Positions 43,198 through 51,447 of a stretch of 55,488 nt of DNA are shown here, piece by piece. Both the position numbers and the translations under genes were made by a program. Source of the DNA: an uncultured Actinomycetes bacterium. Its GTDB lineage: Bacteria; Actinomycetota; Actinomycetes; Nanopelagicales; Nanopelagicaceae. The notes under the pieces were generated by a model. That model saw only the letters and a list, made by a program, of their open reading frames with translations. It searched no databases and was not told the origin of the DNA. The stretch spans positions 1 to 55,488 of the forward strand of contig CALEGP010000025.1 of assembly GCA_937876245.1 (NCBI GenBank), in the 5' to 3' direction. How positions within the stretch are numbered: position 1 is the first letter of the stretch; the number at the start of each line of letters is the position of its first letter.

Positions 43198-44169
43198 ATG
43201 AAATTTAAATTACGTTTTACTTGGGATACTTCAATTCTGATTCTTTTAGTGGTTGTGTGGATACTGGCATCTCTTACGACCGATAATTTCCTGAGTAGCA
43301 TCAACGTCTCTCAAATATTTTCTAATACCAGTGAAATTACCATCATGGCCTTCGGCGTTATCTTCCTCATTATTACGGGTGAGATTGACCTTTCAGTAGC
43401 CTCGGTATTGGCTCTTAGCTCTTCAATGCTGGGTTGGTCTTATGCGCACGGGGCACCAATTTGGCTAGCAATTATAATTGCTATGGTAGTTGGATCGTTA
43501 TGCGGCTTTATTAACGGCTTCCTTGTGACCAAAGTTGGTCTTGGTTCTCTCGCGGTAACGATTGGAACGCTTGCATTGTATCGAGGTATAGCGAATGGAA
43601 TTTTGGGAACAAATACAATTAATGAGTTTCCAGAATTCTGGACGGGCTTTGGTTTCGACACAATCGGCACGTCCTTTATCCCACAGAGCCTTCCAATAAT
43701 TGTAATTTTCGGAATAGGTTTCGCCCTATTACTTCACAACACGCCCTTCGGACGACGGACACTTGCCATTGGTCAAAGTCCTGAAGCTGCGAGGTTTGCT
43801 GGTATTAATGTGGTTAAGCATAAAATTATTGTCTTTACTTTTACTGGTTTTATGGCCGGCGTTGCCGGCGTTATCTATACCTTTAGATTCTCGACTGCTC
43901 AGGCAGATAACGGCGTAGGACTAGAGCTCTTAGTGATTTCTGCTTGCCTACTGGGTGGTGTCTCAATATTTGGCGGTATTGGAACCATGTGGGGGGTAAT
44001 TGCCGGCGTACTACTTGCAGGTAGTGTCGAATCTTGGTTAACACTGCGAGAAATAAATGCCCAATGGAGAACAATCGTAACTGGAATTTTGCTCCTAACA
44101 TCTGTGGCAGCACCGGTCTTAATTAATAAAGCGAAGGCCGCAAAGATTAGAGCCGGTAATAGGAGCTAG
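43198..44169 (+). CDS. rhaQ: Rhamnose ABC transporter permease (CUT2, RbsC-like)
   Basis: The second CUT2 permease, 323 residues. Typical segments are ITGEIDLSVASVLALSS, KVGLGSLAVTIGTLALYRG, LAIGQSPEAARFAGINVVKHK and LVISACLLGGVSIFGGIGTMWGVIAGVLL. Its ATG is 6 bp after the first permease stop. A 120-bp region rich in inverted repeats separates it from the binding-protein gene. Partner of the permease before it in one transport channel. Confidence 0.86.
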   Translation: MKFKLRFTWDTSILILLVVVWILASLTTDNFLSSINVSQIFSNTSEITIMAFGVIFLIITGEIDLSVASVLALSSSMLGWSYAHGAPIWLAIIIAMVVGSLCGFINGFLVTKVGLGSLAVTIGTLALYRGIANGILGTNTINEFPEFWTGFGFDTIGTSFIPQSLPIIVIFGIGFALLLHNTPFGRRTLAIGQSPEAARFAGINVVKHKIIVFTFTGFMAGVAGVIYTFRFSTAQADNGVGLELLVISACLLGGVSIFGGIGTMWGVIAGVLLAGSVESWLTLREINAQWRTIVTGILLLTSVAAPVLINKAKAAKIRAGNRS

Positions 44170-44187
44170 AAAATCATTATAGAAAAA

Positions 44188-44290
44188 GCCTTGCGAGGCG
44201 GGCTGAATCCCCAATAGATTCAGAGAATTGATTTAGGAAGGGTAGCTACATTTCTAAATCGATTAACAGAACCAAAAATTGTTTCTGTTA
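44188..44290 (+). promoter_or_regulatory. Cluster of inverted repeats before the rhamnose-binding protein gene
   Basis: Four inverted repeats follow one another: GCCT/AGGC (44188-44199), CTGAATC/GATTCAG (44203-44223, 7-nt loop), GATTTAG/CTAAATC (44230-44260) and TAACAGAA/TTCTGTTA (44264-44290). They may form successive RNA hairpins that protect or uncouple the binding-protein message, or the last may be an operator. The final arm ends on the A of an ATG at 44290. Confidence 0.5.
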
Positions 44291-44313
44291 TGGAGAGAAA
44301 GAGAGGAACTACT

Positions 44314-45327
44314 TTGAAGAAAAAAATACTTGCAGTAATTGCAATTGGTGCATTGATGGCAACAGCCTTCGTAGCACCAGCTTCAGCAAAAACAAAGTTG
44401 AAGATCGCTCATATTCCTAAACTAGGAACAATCGGCTACTTCCAAGCGGCTGATAAAGGTGTGCAGCGTGCATGTAAGGAACTGAAGGCAACTTGCGCAT
44501 ACAAGGGCCCTACAGAAATTACTGCAGCTGCTCAGGTTAAGGAAATCAACGCGGCAGTACAAAGCGGATACAACGTTTTGATAATCGCAGCTAATGACAA
44601 AGATGCACTTGTGCCAGCTCTAAAAGCGGCACGTAAAAAGGGCGTGACAGTTGTTACTTACGATTCTGACGTTGCAAAAGCTGGTCGTTCAATATTTGTT
44701 AACCAAGCTTCATCAGAAGGAATTGGTAATGCACTTGCAGATTCAGCAGCTGATCTAGCTGGCGACTCAGGCGAAATCGCTGTTCTCTCAACTACACCTG
44801 ATGCGACAAATCAGAATGTATGGATTGATTACATGAACAAGCGTCTAGCATCTGCGCATCCAAACGTAAAGGTTGTTGCTACAGCTTACGGGCTAGATAA
44901 GCCAGAAGAGTCAACAACTGAAACTCAAGGACTTATTCAGAAGTATCCAAACATCAAAGCAATTGTTGCTCCAACTTCGGTAGGTATTGTTGCAGCCGCG
45001 AAGTATGTAAGTGGATCTTCTTCTAAAGGCAAGGTATTCGTAACCGGCCTTGGTCTTCCAAATGATATGAAGACATACATCAAGGACGGCTCTGGAGCTC
45101 AAGCATCTCTATGGGATGTAGAAAACTTCGGATACGTGGCAGTACAAATTGCTAACTCAATAGTTAACAAGAAGCAGTCAGTCAAAGTCGGAAAGAAAAT
45201 TAAGTCCGGCAAGGGTGACCATGGCTTGAAGAAGCGTGTAGTTATCAAGGGTGCTGTAGGAAACGAAGTTATCCTCGGACCAGCTACTGTCTTCACAGCT
45301 GACAACGTAGATAACTACGACTTCTAA
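44314..45327 (+). CDS. rhaS: Rhamnose-binding protein of ABC transporter
   Basis: A 337-residue periplasmic-binding-protein-like domain protein (RbsB/XylF type 1 fold). The signal peptide is MKKKILAVIAIGALMATAF with an ASA cleavage region near residue 26, and no lipobox cysteine. Mature protein: KLKIAHIPKLGTIGYFQAADKG, VLIIAANDKDALVPAL and GLIQKYPNIKAIVAPTS are typical strands. TTG 44314 is chosen since GAGAGGAA is 6 nt upstream; ATG 44290 has no ribosome-binding site and lies within a hairpin arm. It delivers the sugar to the two CUT2 permeases. A strong hairpin follows. Confidence 0.88.
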   Translation: MKKKILAVIAIGALMATAFVAPASAKTKLKIAHIPKLGTIGYFQAADKGVQRACKELKATCAYKGPTEITAAAQVKEINAAVQSGYNVLIIAANDKDALVPALKAARKKGVTVVTYDSDVAKAGRSIFVNQASSEGIGNALADSAADLAGDSGEIAVLSTTPDATNQNVWIDYMNKRLASAHPNVKVVATAYGLDKPEESTTETQGLIQKYPNIKAIVAPTSVGIVAAAKYVSGSSSKGKVFVTGLGLPNDMKTYIKDGSGAQASLWDVENFGYVAVQIANSIVNKKQSVKVGKKIKSGKGDHGLKKRVVIKGAVGNEVILGPATVFTADNVDNYDF

Positions 45328-45348
45328 GTAAGTAGTTAAAGAGAAATC

Positions 45349-45388
45349 AGGAGTGCGACATTTTCCATAAGGGGCTTGTCGCACTCTT
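45349..45388 (+). terminator. Strong hairpin after the rhamnose-binding protein gene
   Basis: GAGTGCGACA (45351-45360) and TGTCGCACTC (45377-45386) pair perfectly, extended by two further pairs to 12 bp (45349-45388), with a 16-nt loop. It separates the transport genes from the catabolic genes and should end or reduce transcription and stabilise the upstream message. Confidence 0.7.
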
Positions 45389-45465
45389 CCCTTCAGACTA
45401 AGTGATTCGGACTTGAATTACGCCGTCAGATTCGATAAAAATATATAGAAAGTTGCGAAGATTAA

Positions 45466-45789
45466 ATGGAACGCGTTTGTTTCCGATTGCAGGTCAAAAA
45501 AGAGCTGATGCCTGAATATATTCGGCGCCATGGTGAAGTTTGGCCGGATATGTTAGATGCGCTACGCGCGACAGGATGGACAAATTATTCGCTTTATTTG
45601 GATGAGTCGGATGGGACTCTGATTGGATATCTAGAAACGCCAGACTTGAACGCCGCTAAAGAGGGAATGGCAAAAACTGATGTTAACGGCAGATGGCAAG
45701 CTGAGATGGCGATGTTTTTCGTCGCCCTAGACGGTAAGGCGCCTGATCAAGGATTTTTACAGTTAGAAGAAGTTTTCCACTTAGATTAA
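45466..45789 (+). CDS. rhaM: L-rhamnose mutarotase
   Basis: A 107-residue L-rhamnose mutarotase, matching the normal 104 or so. It interconverts alpha- and beta-L-rhamnose to feed the isomerase. The catalytic His is H22 in RRHGEVWPDM, a position shared with the E. coli enzyme; NYSLYLDESDGTLIGYLE and MAKTDVNGRWQAEMAMFF follow as in the family. It stands first among the catabolic genes, 40 bp before rhaI. No clear ribosome-binding site is seen before the ATG. Confidence 0.95.
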   Translation: MERVCFRLQVKKELMPEYIRRHGEVWPDMLDALRATGWTNYSLYLDESDGTLIGYLETPDLNAAKEGMAKTDVNGRWQAEMAMFFVALDGKAPDQGFLQLEEVFHLD

Positions 45790-45828
45790 TTCTATTTCCT
45801 GCTAAATAAATAAATAAAGGGGCAAAAA

Positions 45829-46995
45829 ATGGCAAGCAAGAATGAAGCAAAGGATGTTTTAAAGCGTTTCGCAATTGAAGTTCCATCGTGGGCTTATGGA
45901 AACTCCGGAACACGCTTTAAGGTTTTTTCGTCTGCTGGAGTTCCTCGAGATCCCTTTGAGAAAATTGCTGATGCCGCTCAAGTGCATAAATTTACAGGTG
46001 CGGCTCCGACTGTTGCGATGCATATTCCTTGGGATCGCGTATCAGACTATAAAGAACTAGCAAAGTATGCCAATGATTTGGGTGTAAAACTTGGAACTGT
46101 TAACTCAAATACTTTTCAAGATAATGATTATAAGTATGGATCTGTATGTCACCCCGATGCCAAGGTCCGCCAGAAAGCCGTAGATCATCTCTTTGAATGT
46201 GTTGACATTATGGATGAAACAGGAGCGCAAGATATAAAGCTCTGGTTTGCCGATGGTACAAATTATCCTGGGCAAGATGACTTAAGAGGGCGCCAAGAAA
46301 GATTGGCGCAATCACTTCGAAAACTTTATGAACGCCTGGGCGCAAATCAGCGCATGCTCCTTGAGTATAAATTTTTTGAACCAGCGTTTTACTCTACGGA
46401 TGTTCCTGACTGGGGAACGTCATATGTGCATTGCTTGGAACTTGGGCCAAAGGCATCAGTGTGTGTCGATACTGGGCATCATGCGCCAGGCACCAATATT
46501 GAATACATCGTTGCATTCCTCTTAATGAAGAAGCGTCTAGGCGCATTTGATTTCAATTCCCGATTTTATGCCGATGATGACCTGATTGTTGGAGCTGCAG
46601 ACCCCTTTCAATTATTTAGAATTATGCATGAAGTAAATCAAGGTGGCGGTTTTGCAAAGGACACCACGGTTTCCTATGTTCTTGATCAATGCCACAATAT
46701 TGAAGATAAGATTCCAGGCCAAATACGTTCAATTACTAATGTGCAGGAAGCTGTCGCGAAAGCTCTTCTGGTTGATGCCATTGCACTCAAAAAAGCACAA
46801 ACTGATTGCGACGTGCTTATGGGTAATGACATTTTGATGGACGCATATAACACTGACGTTCGCCAACTACTTGGTGAAGTTCGGACCGAACAAGGCCTAG
46901 ACCCTGATCCAAAAGCGGCTTTTGGTCGCAGCGGCTACATGGAAAAAATTGCGATTGATCGGGTCGGCGGCGCGCAGGCTGGTTGGGGAGCTTAA
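45829..46995 (+). CDS. rhaI: L-rhamnose isomerase (Pseudomonas/RhaI type)
   Basis: A 388-residue xylose-isomerase-like TIM barrel of the RhaI family, which interconverts L-rhamnose and L-rhamnulose with manganese. Recognisable blocks are EVPSWAYGNSGTRFKVF near the N-terminus, VAMHIPWD, and KLGTVNSNTFQD; metal and substrate residues lie in LLEYKFFEPAFY (Glu), VCVDTGHHAPGTN (Asp and His) and AFDFNSRFYADDDLI (Asp). AAGGGG stands 8 nt before the ATG. Its last codons overlap the region before the fused aldolase gene, which follows by 2 bp. Confidence 0.93.
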   Translation: MASKNEAKDVLKRFAIEVPSWAYGNSGTRFKVFSSAGVPRDPFEKIADAAQVHKFTGAAPTVAMHIPWDRVSDYKELAKYANDLGVKLGTVNSNTFQDNDYKYGSVCHPDAKVRQKAVDHLFECVDIMDETGAQDIKLWFADGTNYPGQDDLRGRQERLAQSLRKLYERLGANQRMLLEYKFFEPAFYSTDVPDWGTSYVHCLELGPKASVCVDTGHHAPGTNIEYIVAFLLMKKRLGAFDFNSRFYADDDLIVGAADPFQLFRIMHEVNQGGGFAKDTTVSYVLDQCHNIEDKIPGQIRSITNVQEAVAKALLVDAIALKKAQTDCDVLMGNDILMDAYNTDVRQLLGEVRTEQGLDPDPKAAFGRSGYMEKIAIDRVGGAQAGWGA

Positions 46996-46997
46996 TA

Positions 46998-49037
46998 ATG
47001 ACGACACCCAAACCAGTAAAAGATCTTCTTGCTCGGAGCAACAAACTTGGATCGGAGCCTCGTTTTACAAACTTTGCTGGGGGCAATACCTCAGCCAAAG
47101 GTTTGCTCGATAATCCAGCAACCGGCAAACAGAGTCCTGTTCTCTGGGTAAAAGGATCTGGCGGAGATTTGGGCACGTTGAAGGAAAACGGCCTGGCGGC
47201 ACTTGATTTAGATCGCTTCCAAATGCTTACAAATGTCTATCGCGGCGTAGAGCATGAAGACGAAATGGTTGCACTCTTTGATTACTGCAGGTTCGGGGGT
47301 TCTGGAGCTGCACCGAGTATCGATACTTCAATGCATGGGTTGGTTGAATTTGATCACGTTGATCACTTGCATCCTGATTCGATAATCGCTCTTGCAACTT
47401 CAATCGATGGTGAGAAATTGACTCGTGAATGTTTTGGCGATGAAATTCTTTGGGTCGAATGGCGTCGTCCGGGTTTTCAATTAGGACTGGATATGGCGGC
47501 GATTGCAAAAAATAATCCTAAGGCAAAGGGATGCGTGCTGGGGGGCCATGGACTTACTACGTGGGGGAACACCAGCGATGAATGCGAAAAGCGTTCGGTT
47601 GAGGCGATTGAAAAGGCGGAGAAATTTATTATCGAGAAGGGCAAAGCTGAACCATTTGGAGAGAAAGTTGCGAAATTTGCTCCTTTAGATCCAAAAGTAA
47701 GAAGTACAAAAGCTTCGGAATTGGCTCCTTATCTTCGAGGAATTGCATCAAGAGATTCGAAAGCGATTGGCCACTTTACGGACGCTGATGTTGTTTTGGA
47801 CTTCTTGCAAGGTAGTGAGATGCCTAGGTTGACCGGACTGGGAACTTCCTGCCCGGACCATTTTCTGCGAACAAAGGTTCGACCTATGGTTATTGACATC
47901 GATCCAAGGGCTGCGACCGAAGATGTAATTGCTCTGGCTAATGAGAAGCACGAGCAGTATCGCAAAGATTATGAGGCTTATTACAATAAATTTGCCACCA
48001 AAGATTCACCTCCCATGCGTGGTGCCGATCCAGCGATAATTTTGGTTCCAGGGATTGGAATGTTTGCCTTTGGTAAAGATAAGCAAACGGCGAGAGTCGC
48101 TTCAGAGTTCTATATAAATGCAATCAATGTCATGCGAGGGGCCGAGGCACTCTCTAAGTACACTCCAATAGCAGAATCAGAAAAATTCCGAATCGAATAT
48201 TGGGATTTGGAAGAGGCGAAACTAAAGCGCGCTCCGAAGCCCAAAGCCCTTGCAGGTCGAATCGCACTTGTAACTGGGGCAGCTTCAGGTTTGGGTAAGG
48301 CGACTGCAATTCGTCTTTGTGCAGAAGGAGCCTGCGTAATAATCGCTGATTTAAATTTTGATGGTGCAACAGAACTGGCCAAAGTTCTTGGCGGCCCTGA
48401 TAAGGCGATTGCCATTTCAATGGATGTCACTAGCGAAACGGAGGTTAGTGCGGGAATTGCCGCAGCATCACTTGCATTTGGTGGCGTTGATATCTTGGTT
48501 AATAATGCCGGTATTTCGATTAGTAAGTCGTTGGTGGAAACCTCTATAAAAGATTGGGATCTTCAACACGACATTATGTCGAGAGGTTCCTTCTTGGTTT
48601 CACGAGAGGGAGCAAAAGCTATGCTGGCACAGAAAATGGGCGGCGACATCATTTATATCTCTTCCAAAAATTCAGTTTTCGCCGGGCCAAACAACGTTGC
48701 TTACGGTGCCACAAAAGCAGACCAAGCTCATCAAGTCCGTTTGTTGGCTGCCGAACTTGGCGAGCACGGCATCAGAGTAAATGGAATTAATCCAGATGGG
48801 GTGGTTCAAGGTTCTGGAATTTTTGCATCTGGATGGGGTGCAAATCGTTCTGCACTTTACGGAGTTGAGGAATCAAAGTTGGGTGAATTTTACGCAAAAC
48901 GCACAATTTTGAAGAAAGAAGTGCTTCCAGACCACATTGCTGCTGCTGTATTTGTTCTATTGGGTGGAGATTTACCACTCACAACTGGTTTACATATTCC
49001 AGTTGATGGTGGCGTAGCTGCTGCATTCTTGCGATAA
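46998..49037 (+). CDS. rhaEW: Bifunctional rhamnulose-1-phosphate aldolase / lactaldehyde dehydrogenase fusion
   Basis: A 679-residue fusion. Residues 1-400 or so are a class II aldolase domain with FAGGNTSAKG as phosphate loop and zinc-binding histidines in FDHVDHLHPD (about 119-126) and LGGHGLTTWG. From about residue 418 an SDR domain follows: TGAASGLG, NNAG, ISSKNS and YGATK (Tyr near 568). It splits L-rhamnulose 1-phosphate to DHAP and L-lactaldehyde, and the SDR part oxidises the aldehyde, as shown for RhaEW of other bacteria. ATG 46998 is behind GGGGAG; TTG 46983 would run into rhaI. Confidence 0.92.
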   Translation: MTTPKPVKDLLARSNKLGSEPRFTNFAGGNTSAKGLLDNPATGKQSPVLWVKGSGGDLGTLKENGLAALDLDRFQMLTNVYRGVEHEDEMVALFDYCRFGGSGAAPSIDTSMHGLVEFDHVDHLHPDSIIALATSIDGEKLTRECFGDEILWVEWRRPGFQLGLDMAAIAKNNPKAKGCVLGGHGLTTWGNTSDECEKRSVEAIEKAEKFIIEKGKAEPFGEKVAKFAPLDPKVRSTKASELAPYLRGIASRDSKAIGHFTDADVVLDFLQGSEMPRLTGLGTSCPDHFLRTKVRPMVIDIDPRAATEDVIALANEKHEQYRKDYEAYYNKFATKDSPPMRGADPAIILVPGIGMFAFGKDKQTARVASEFYINAINVMRGAEALSKYTPIAESEKFRIEYWDLEEAKLKRAPKPKALAGRIALVTGAASGLGKATAIRLCAEGACVIIADLNFDGATELAKVLGGPDKAIAISMDVTSETEVSAGIAAASLAFGGVDILVNNAGISISKSLVETSIKDWDLQHDIMSRGSFLVSREGAKAMLAQKMGGDIIYISSKNSVFAGPNNVAYGATKADQAHQVRLLAAELGEHGIRVNGINPDGVVQGSGIFASGWGANRSALYGVEESKLGEFYAKRTILKKEVLPDHIAAAVFVLLGGDLPLTTGLHIPVDGGVAAAFLR

Positions 49038-49054
49038 CCAGGAGAGTGGAAGAG

Positions 49055-50494
49055 TTGAGTCTCTATGCCGCGGTCGACCTTGGTGCTTCAAGCGGTCGAA
49101 TTGCGGTGGGCCATATCCAAGACGAGAAGATAGTTGTTCGTGAAGTGCACCGTTTCACGCATGAAGCCCAGACACTTAGCGATGGTTCGATTCGTTGGGA
49201 ATGGGAAAAAATAGTTCATGAGGTGCTATTCGGTCTGAATAAGAGCTTGGAGCTAGGACCAATAAAATCGTTGGGAATCGACTCGTGGGCTGTTGATTAT
49301 GGATTATTGGGCTCCGACGGAAAATTGACTGAAATTCCATATACCTATCGTGACGGTCGGACCGATGGAGTAACGGCCCAATTGCAAAATGAAGTAGGAC
49401 GTGAATTCATTTATTCGAAAACTGGAATCCAATTCATCTTTCTCAATACAGTGAATCAACTTTATGCCGCAAAAGGTTCGACGCCGTTTAAAAAAGCAAA
49501 AGTATTTTTGATGCTTCCAGACTTATTGAATTATGTTCTTTGTGGCAAGAAGAGTAATGAAGTGACAAATGCATCAAGTACCCAGCTGTTAAATGCCAGA
49601 ACACAAGAATGGGACTGGGAACTCATTAAGAAAGTTGGAATTCCAAAGTCCCTCTTTCCAAAATTACATAAACCAAAATCAATTATTGGAAAAGTTAGGG
49701 GACATGGCGCTATTGATGGCATTAAAGTTGTGGCTGTTGGTTCACATGACACCGCTTCTGCAGTGGCAGGAACTCCACTTAATCCAAATGGTCGATCGGC
49801 ATATATATCTAGCGGAACCTGGTCGCTCGTAGGTTTGGAGTTGAATGAAGCTGTAACAACTCAAAAGGCAATGGATTACAATATAACAAATGAAGTAGGT
49901 GTTGATGGACGAATTCGATTTATTAGAAATGTAACTGGTATGTGGCTGCTGGAAGAATCGATCCGTTATTGGCGGGCAAAAGGTTTGGACTTTACGGCAG
50001 CGGAACTGGCAGCCGGGGCGATGAAGTGCGACTCGATTCAAATTATTGACACCGAAGATCCGATGTTTGCTAAGCCCGGCCCCATGCCAGAGACAATTGC
50101 AAAATTTTGCGATGAGACAGGTCAGGCAATTCCAGAAACACCATTCGAATTTGCTAGATGCATCTTCGACAGTCTTGCCCTTGCTTATTCCCGAACACTG
50201 AGAGATTTACAAGATGCTTCTGGAAAGGAAATTGACGAAATAAATATAGTGGGTGGCGGTTCAGCTAATGAATTACTAAATCAACTCACGGCTGATGCCA
50301 CAGGAAAAATTGTCTACTCGGGACCGGCGGAGGCGACAGTACTTGGAAATTTAGTTATTCAAATGGAGGCTGACGGCGTCATTTCCTCACTAGAAGCAGG
50401 ACGGGCAATGATTGCAAATTCAACCAATCGTGAGAAATACTCGCCACGAGTTGGAACAAATTGGGAAGCCTTATGGCACGGCATCAAGAGTTAA
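49055..50494 (+). CDS. rhaB: L-rhamnulokinase
   Basis: A 479-residue FGGY kinase that phosphorylates L-rhamnulose at C1. It has AAVDLGASSGRIAVG (phosphate 1), IDSWAVDYGLLGSDG, TYRDGRTDG, VGSHDTASAVAGTP and AYISSGTWSLVGLE; the second domain has NIVGGGSANELLNQLTADATG. TTG 49055 is taken as start because AGGAG lies 10 nt upstream; GTG 49046 is the alternative but is only 1-2 nt from that site. It follows the aldolase fusion by less than 20 bp in the rhamnose operon. Confidence 0.9.
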   Translation: MSLYAAVDLGASSGRIAVGHIQDEKIVVREVHRFTHEAQTLSDGSIRWEWEKIVHEVLFGLNKSLELGPIKSLGIDSWAVDYGLLGSDGKLTEIPYTYRDGRTDGVTAQLQNEVGREFIYSKTGIQFIFLNTVNQLYAAKGSTPFKKAKVFLMLPDLLNYVLCGKKSNEVTNASSTQLLNARTQEWDWELIKKVGIPKSLFPKLHKPKSIIGKVRGHGAIDGIKVVAVGSHDTASAVAGTPLNPNGRSAYISSGTWSLVGLELNEAVTTQKAMDYNITNEVGVDGRIRFIRNVTGMWLLEESIRYWRAKGLDFTAAELAAGAMKCDSIQIIDTEDPMFAKPGPMPETIAKFCDETGQAIPETPFEFARCIFDSLALAYSRTLRDLQDASGKEIDEINIVGGGSANELLNQLTADATGKIVYSGPAEATVLGNLVIQMEADGVISSLEAGRAMIANSTNREKYSPRVGTNWEALWHGIKS

Positions 50495-51447
50495 GTAAGG
50501 TAAGTAACACTGAACTCACATTGACAAAATTGAGTTTGGGAACGGCGCCTCTTGGCGGCCTCTTTGGATCTGTTTCGGAAGATCAAGCAGATTCAATGAT
50601 CGATTATGCAATCGGTACAGGAATTAATTACATAGATACGGCGCCACTTTATGGTTATGGCACTGCCGAACGTCGAGTCGGCCGCGCGGTTTCTGGCAGA
50701 CGTTCCGGATTAACCATCTCTACAAAAGTTGGGCGTCCACTAAGACCAGGTGTTAATTTAGAAATGGATAAATATCCGGATAGTGATCCTGGTATTGAAA
50801 CTTATTATGACTACACACCTAGTGGAATTAGAAGGGGTCTCGAAGCTAGTCTAGAGAGGCTCCAATTAGAGAGTATCGAGATTGCCTATATTCACGATGC
50901 TGAGGATCGAGTTAAGGAAGCAATTGACATTGTGTATCCAGTTCTTGATGAGATGCGTCGAGAAGGAACGCTAAAAGCCATCGGCATTGGGATGAATTGG
51001 TGTCCGGCATCTATTGAGATAATCAAAAACACAGAATTGAATATTGCGCTTATTGCAGGAAGATTTACACTTTTGGACCAGAGTGCGCAAGAGCAGCTAT
51101 ACCCATTGGCGCTTGCGAAAGGTGTTTCGATTGTGGCCGCAGGAGTTTATAACTCTGGGGTACTTGCGAATCCGGTTGAGGGAGCCCTTTTCGACTACTT
51201 GCCAGCGCCTCGAGAAGTGATAGAAAAGGCCCAAAAGATTCAAGAATTCTTAAAAGATTTTGATGTTCCACTTACCGCCGCAGCGATGCAATTCCCACTC
51301 CGCCACCCTGTCGTTGCCACAGTACTTACTGGTGCTGGAACCCTAGAGGAGCTTAAGGCAAATGTTGCGGCATTTGATCTCGATCTACCGTTAAATCTTT
51401 GGTCGGAATTAGAAAATGCTGGATTGATTCAACCTGTGAATACTTAA
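50473..51447 (+). CDS. Aldo/keto reductase
   Basis: A 324-residue aldo-keto reductase of the D-threo-aldose / L-fucose 1-dehydrogenase type. The catalytic tetrad region shows YIDTAPLYGYGTAERRVG (Asp, Tyr), TISTKVGRPL (Lys) and IAYIHDAEDR (His). LGTAPLGGLFG opens the barrel. ATG 50473 overlaps rhaB by 22 bp and is preceded by GGGAAG; TTG 50461 is possible. In this operon it may oxidise the sugar (a non-phosphorylated branch) or reduce lactaldehyde to propanediol; both are inferences. Confidence 0.86.
   Translation: MARHQELSKVSNTELTLTKLSLGTAPLGGLFGSVSEDQADSMIDYAIGTGINYIDTAPLYGYGTAERRVGRAVSGRRSGLTISTKVGRPLRPGVNLEMDKYPDSDPGIETYYDYTPSGIRRGLEASLERLQLESIEIAYIHDAEDRVKEAIDIVYPVLDEMRREGTLKAIGIGMNWCPASIEIIKNTELNIALIAGRFTLLDQSAQEQLYPLALAKGVSIVAAGVYNSGVLANPVEGALFDYLPAPREVIEKAQKIQEFLKDFDVPLTAAAMQFPLRHPVVATVLTGAGTLEELKANVAAFDLDLPLNLWSELENAGLIQPVNT

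Noticed and set aside
44290-44313. ATG 44290 as start of the rhamnose-binding protein
   Set aside because: No ribosome-binding site lies before it and it is part of a hairpin arm. TTG 44314 has GAGAGGAA at proper spacing and gives a better signal peptide. The ATG is not fully excluded.
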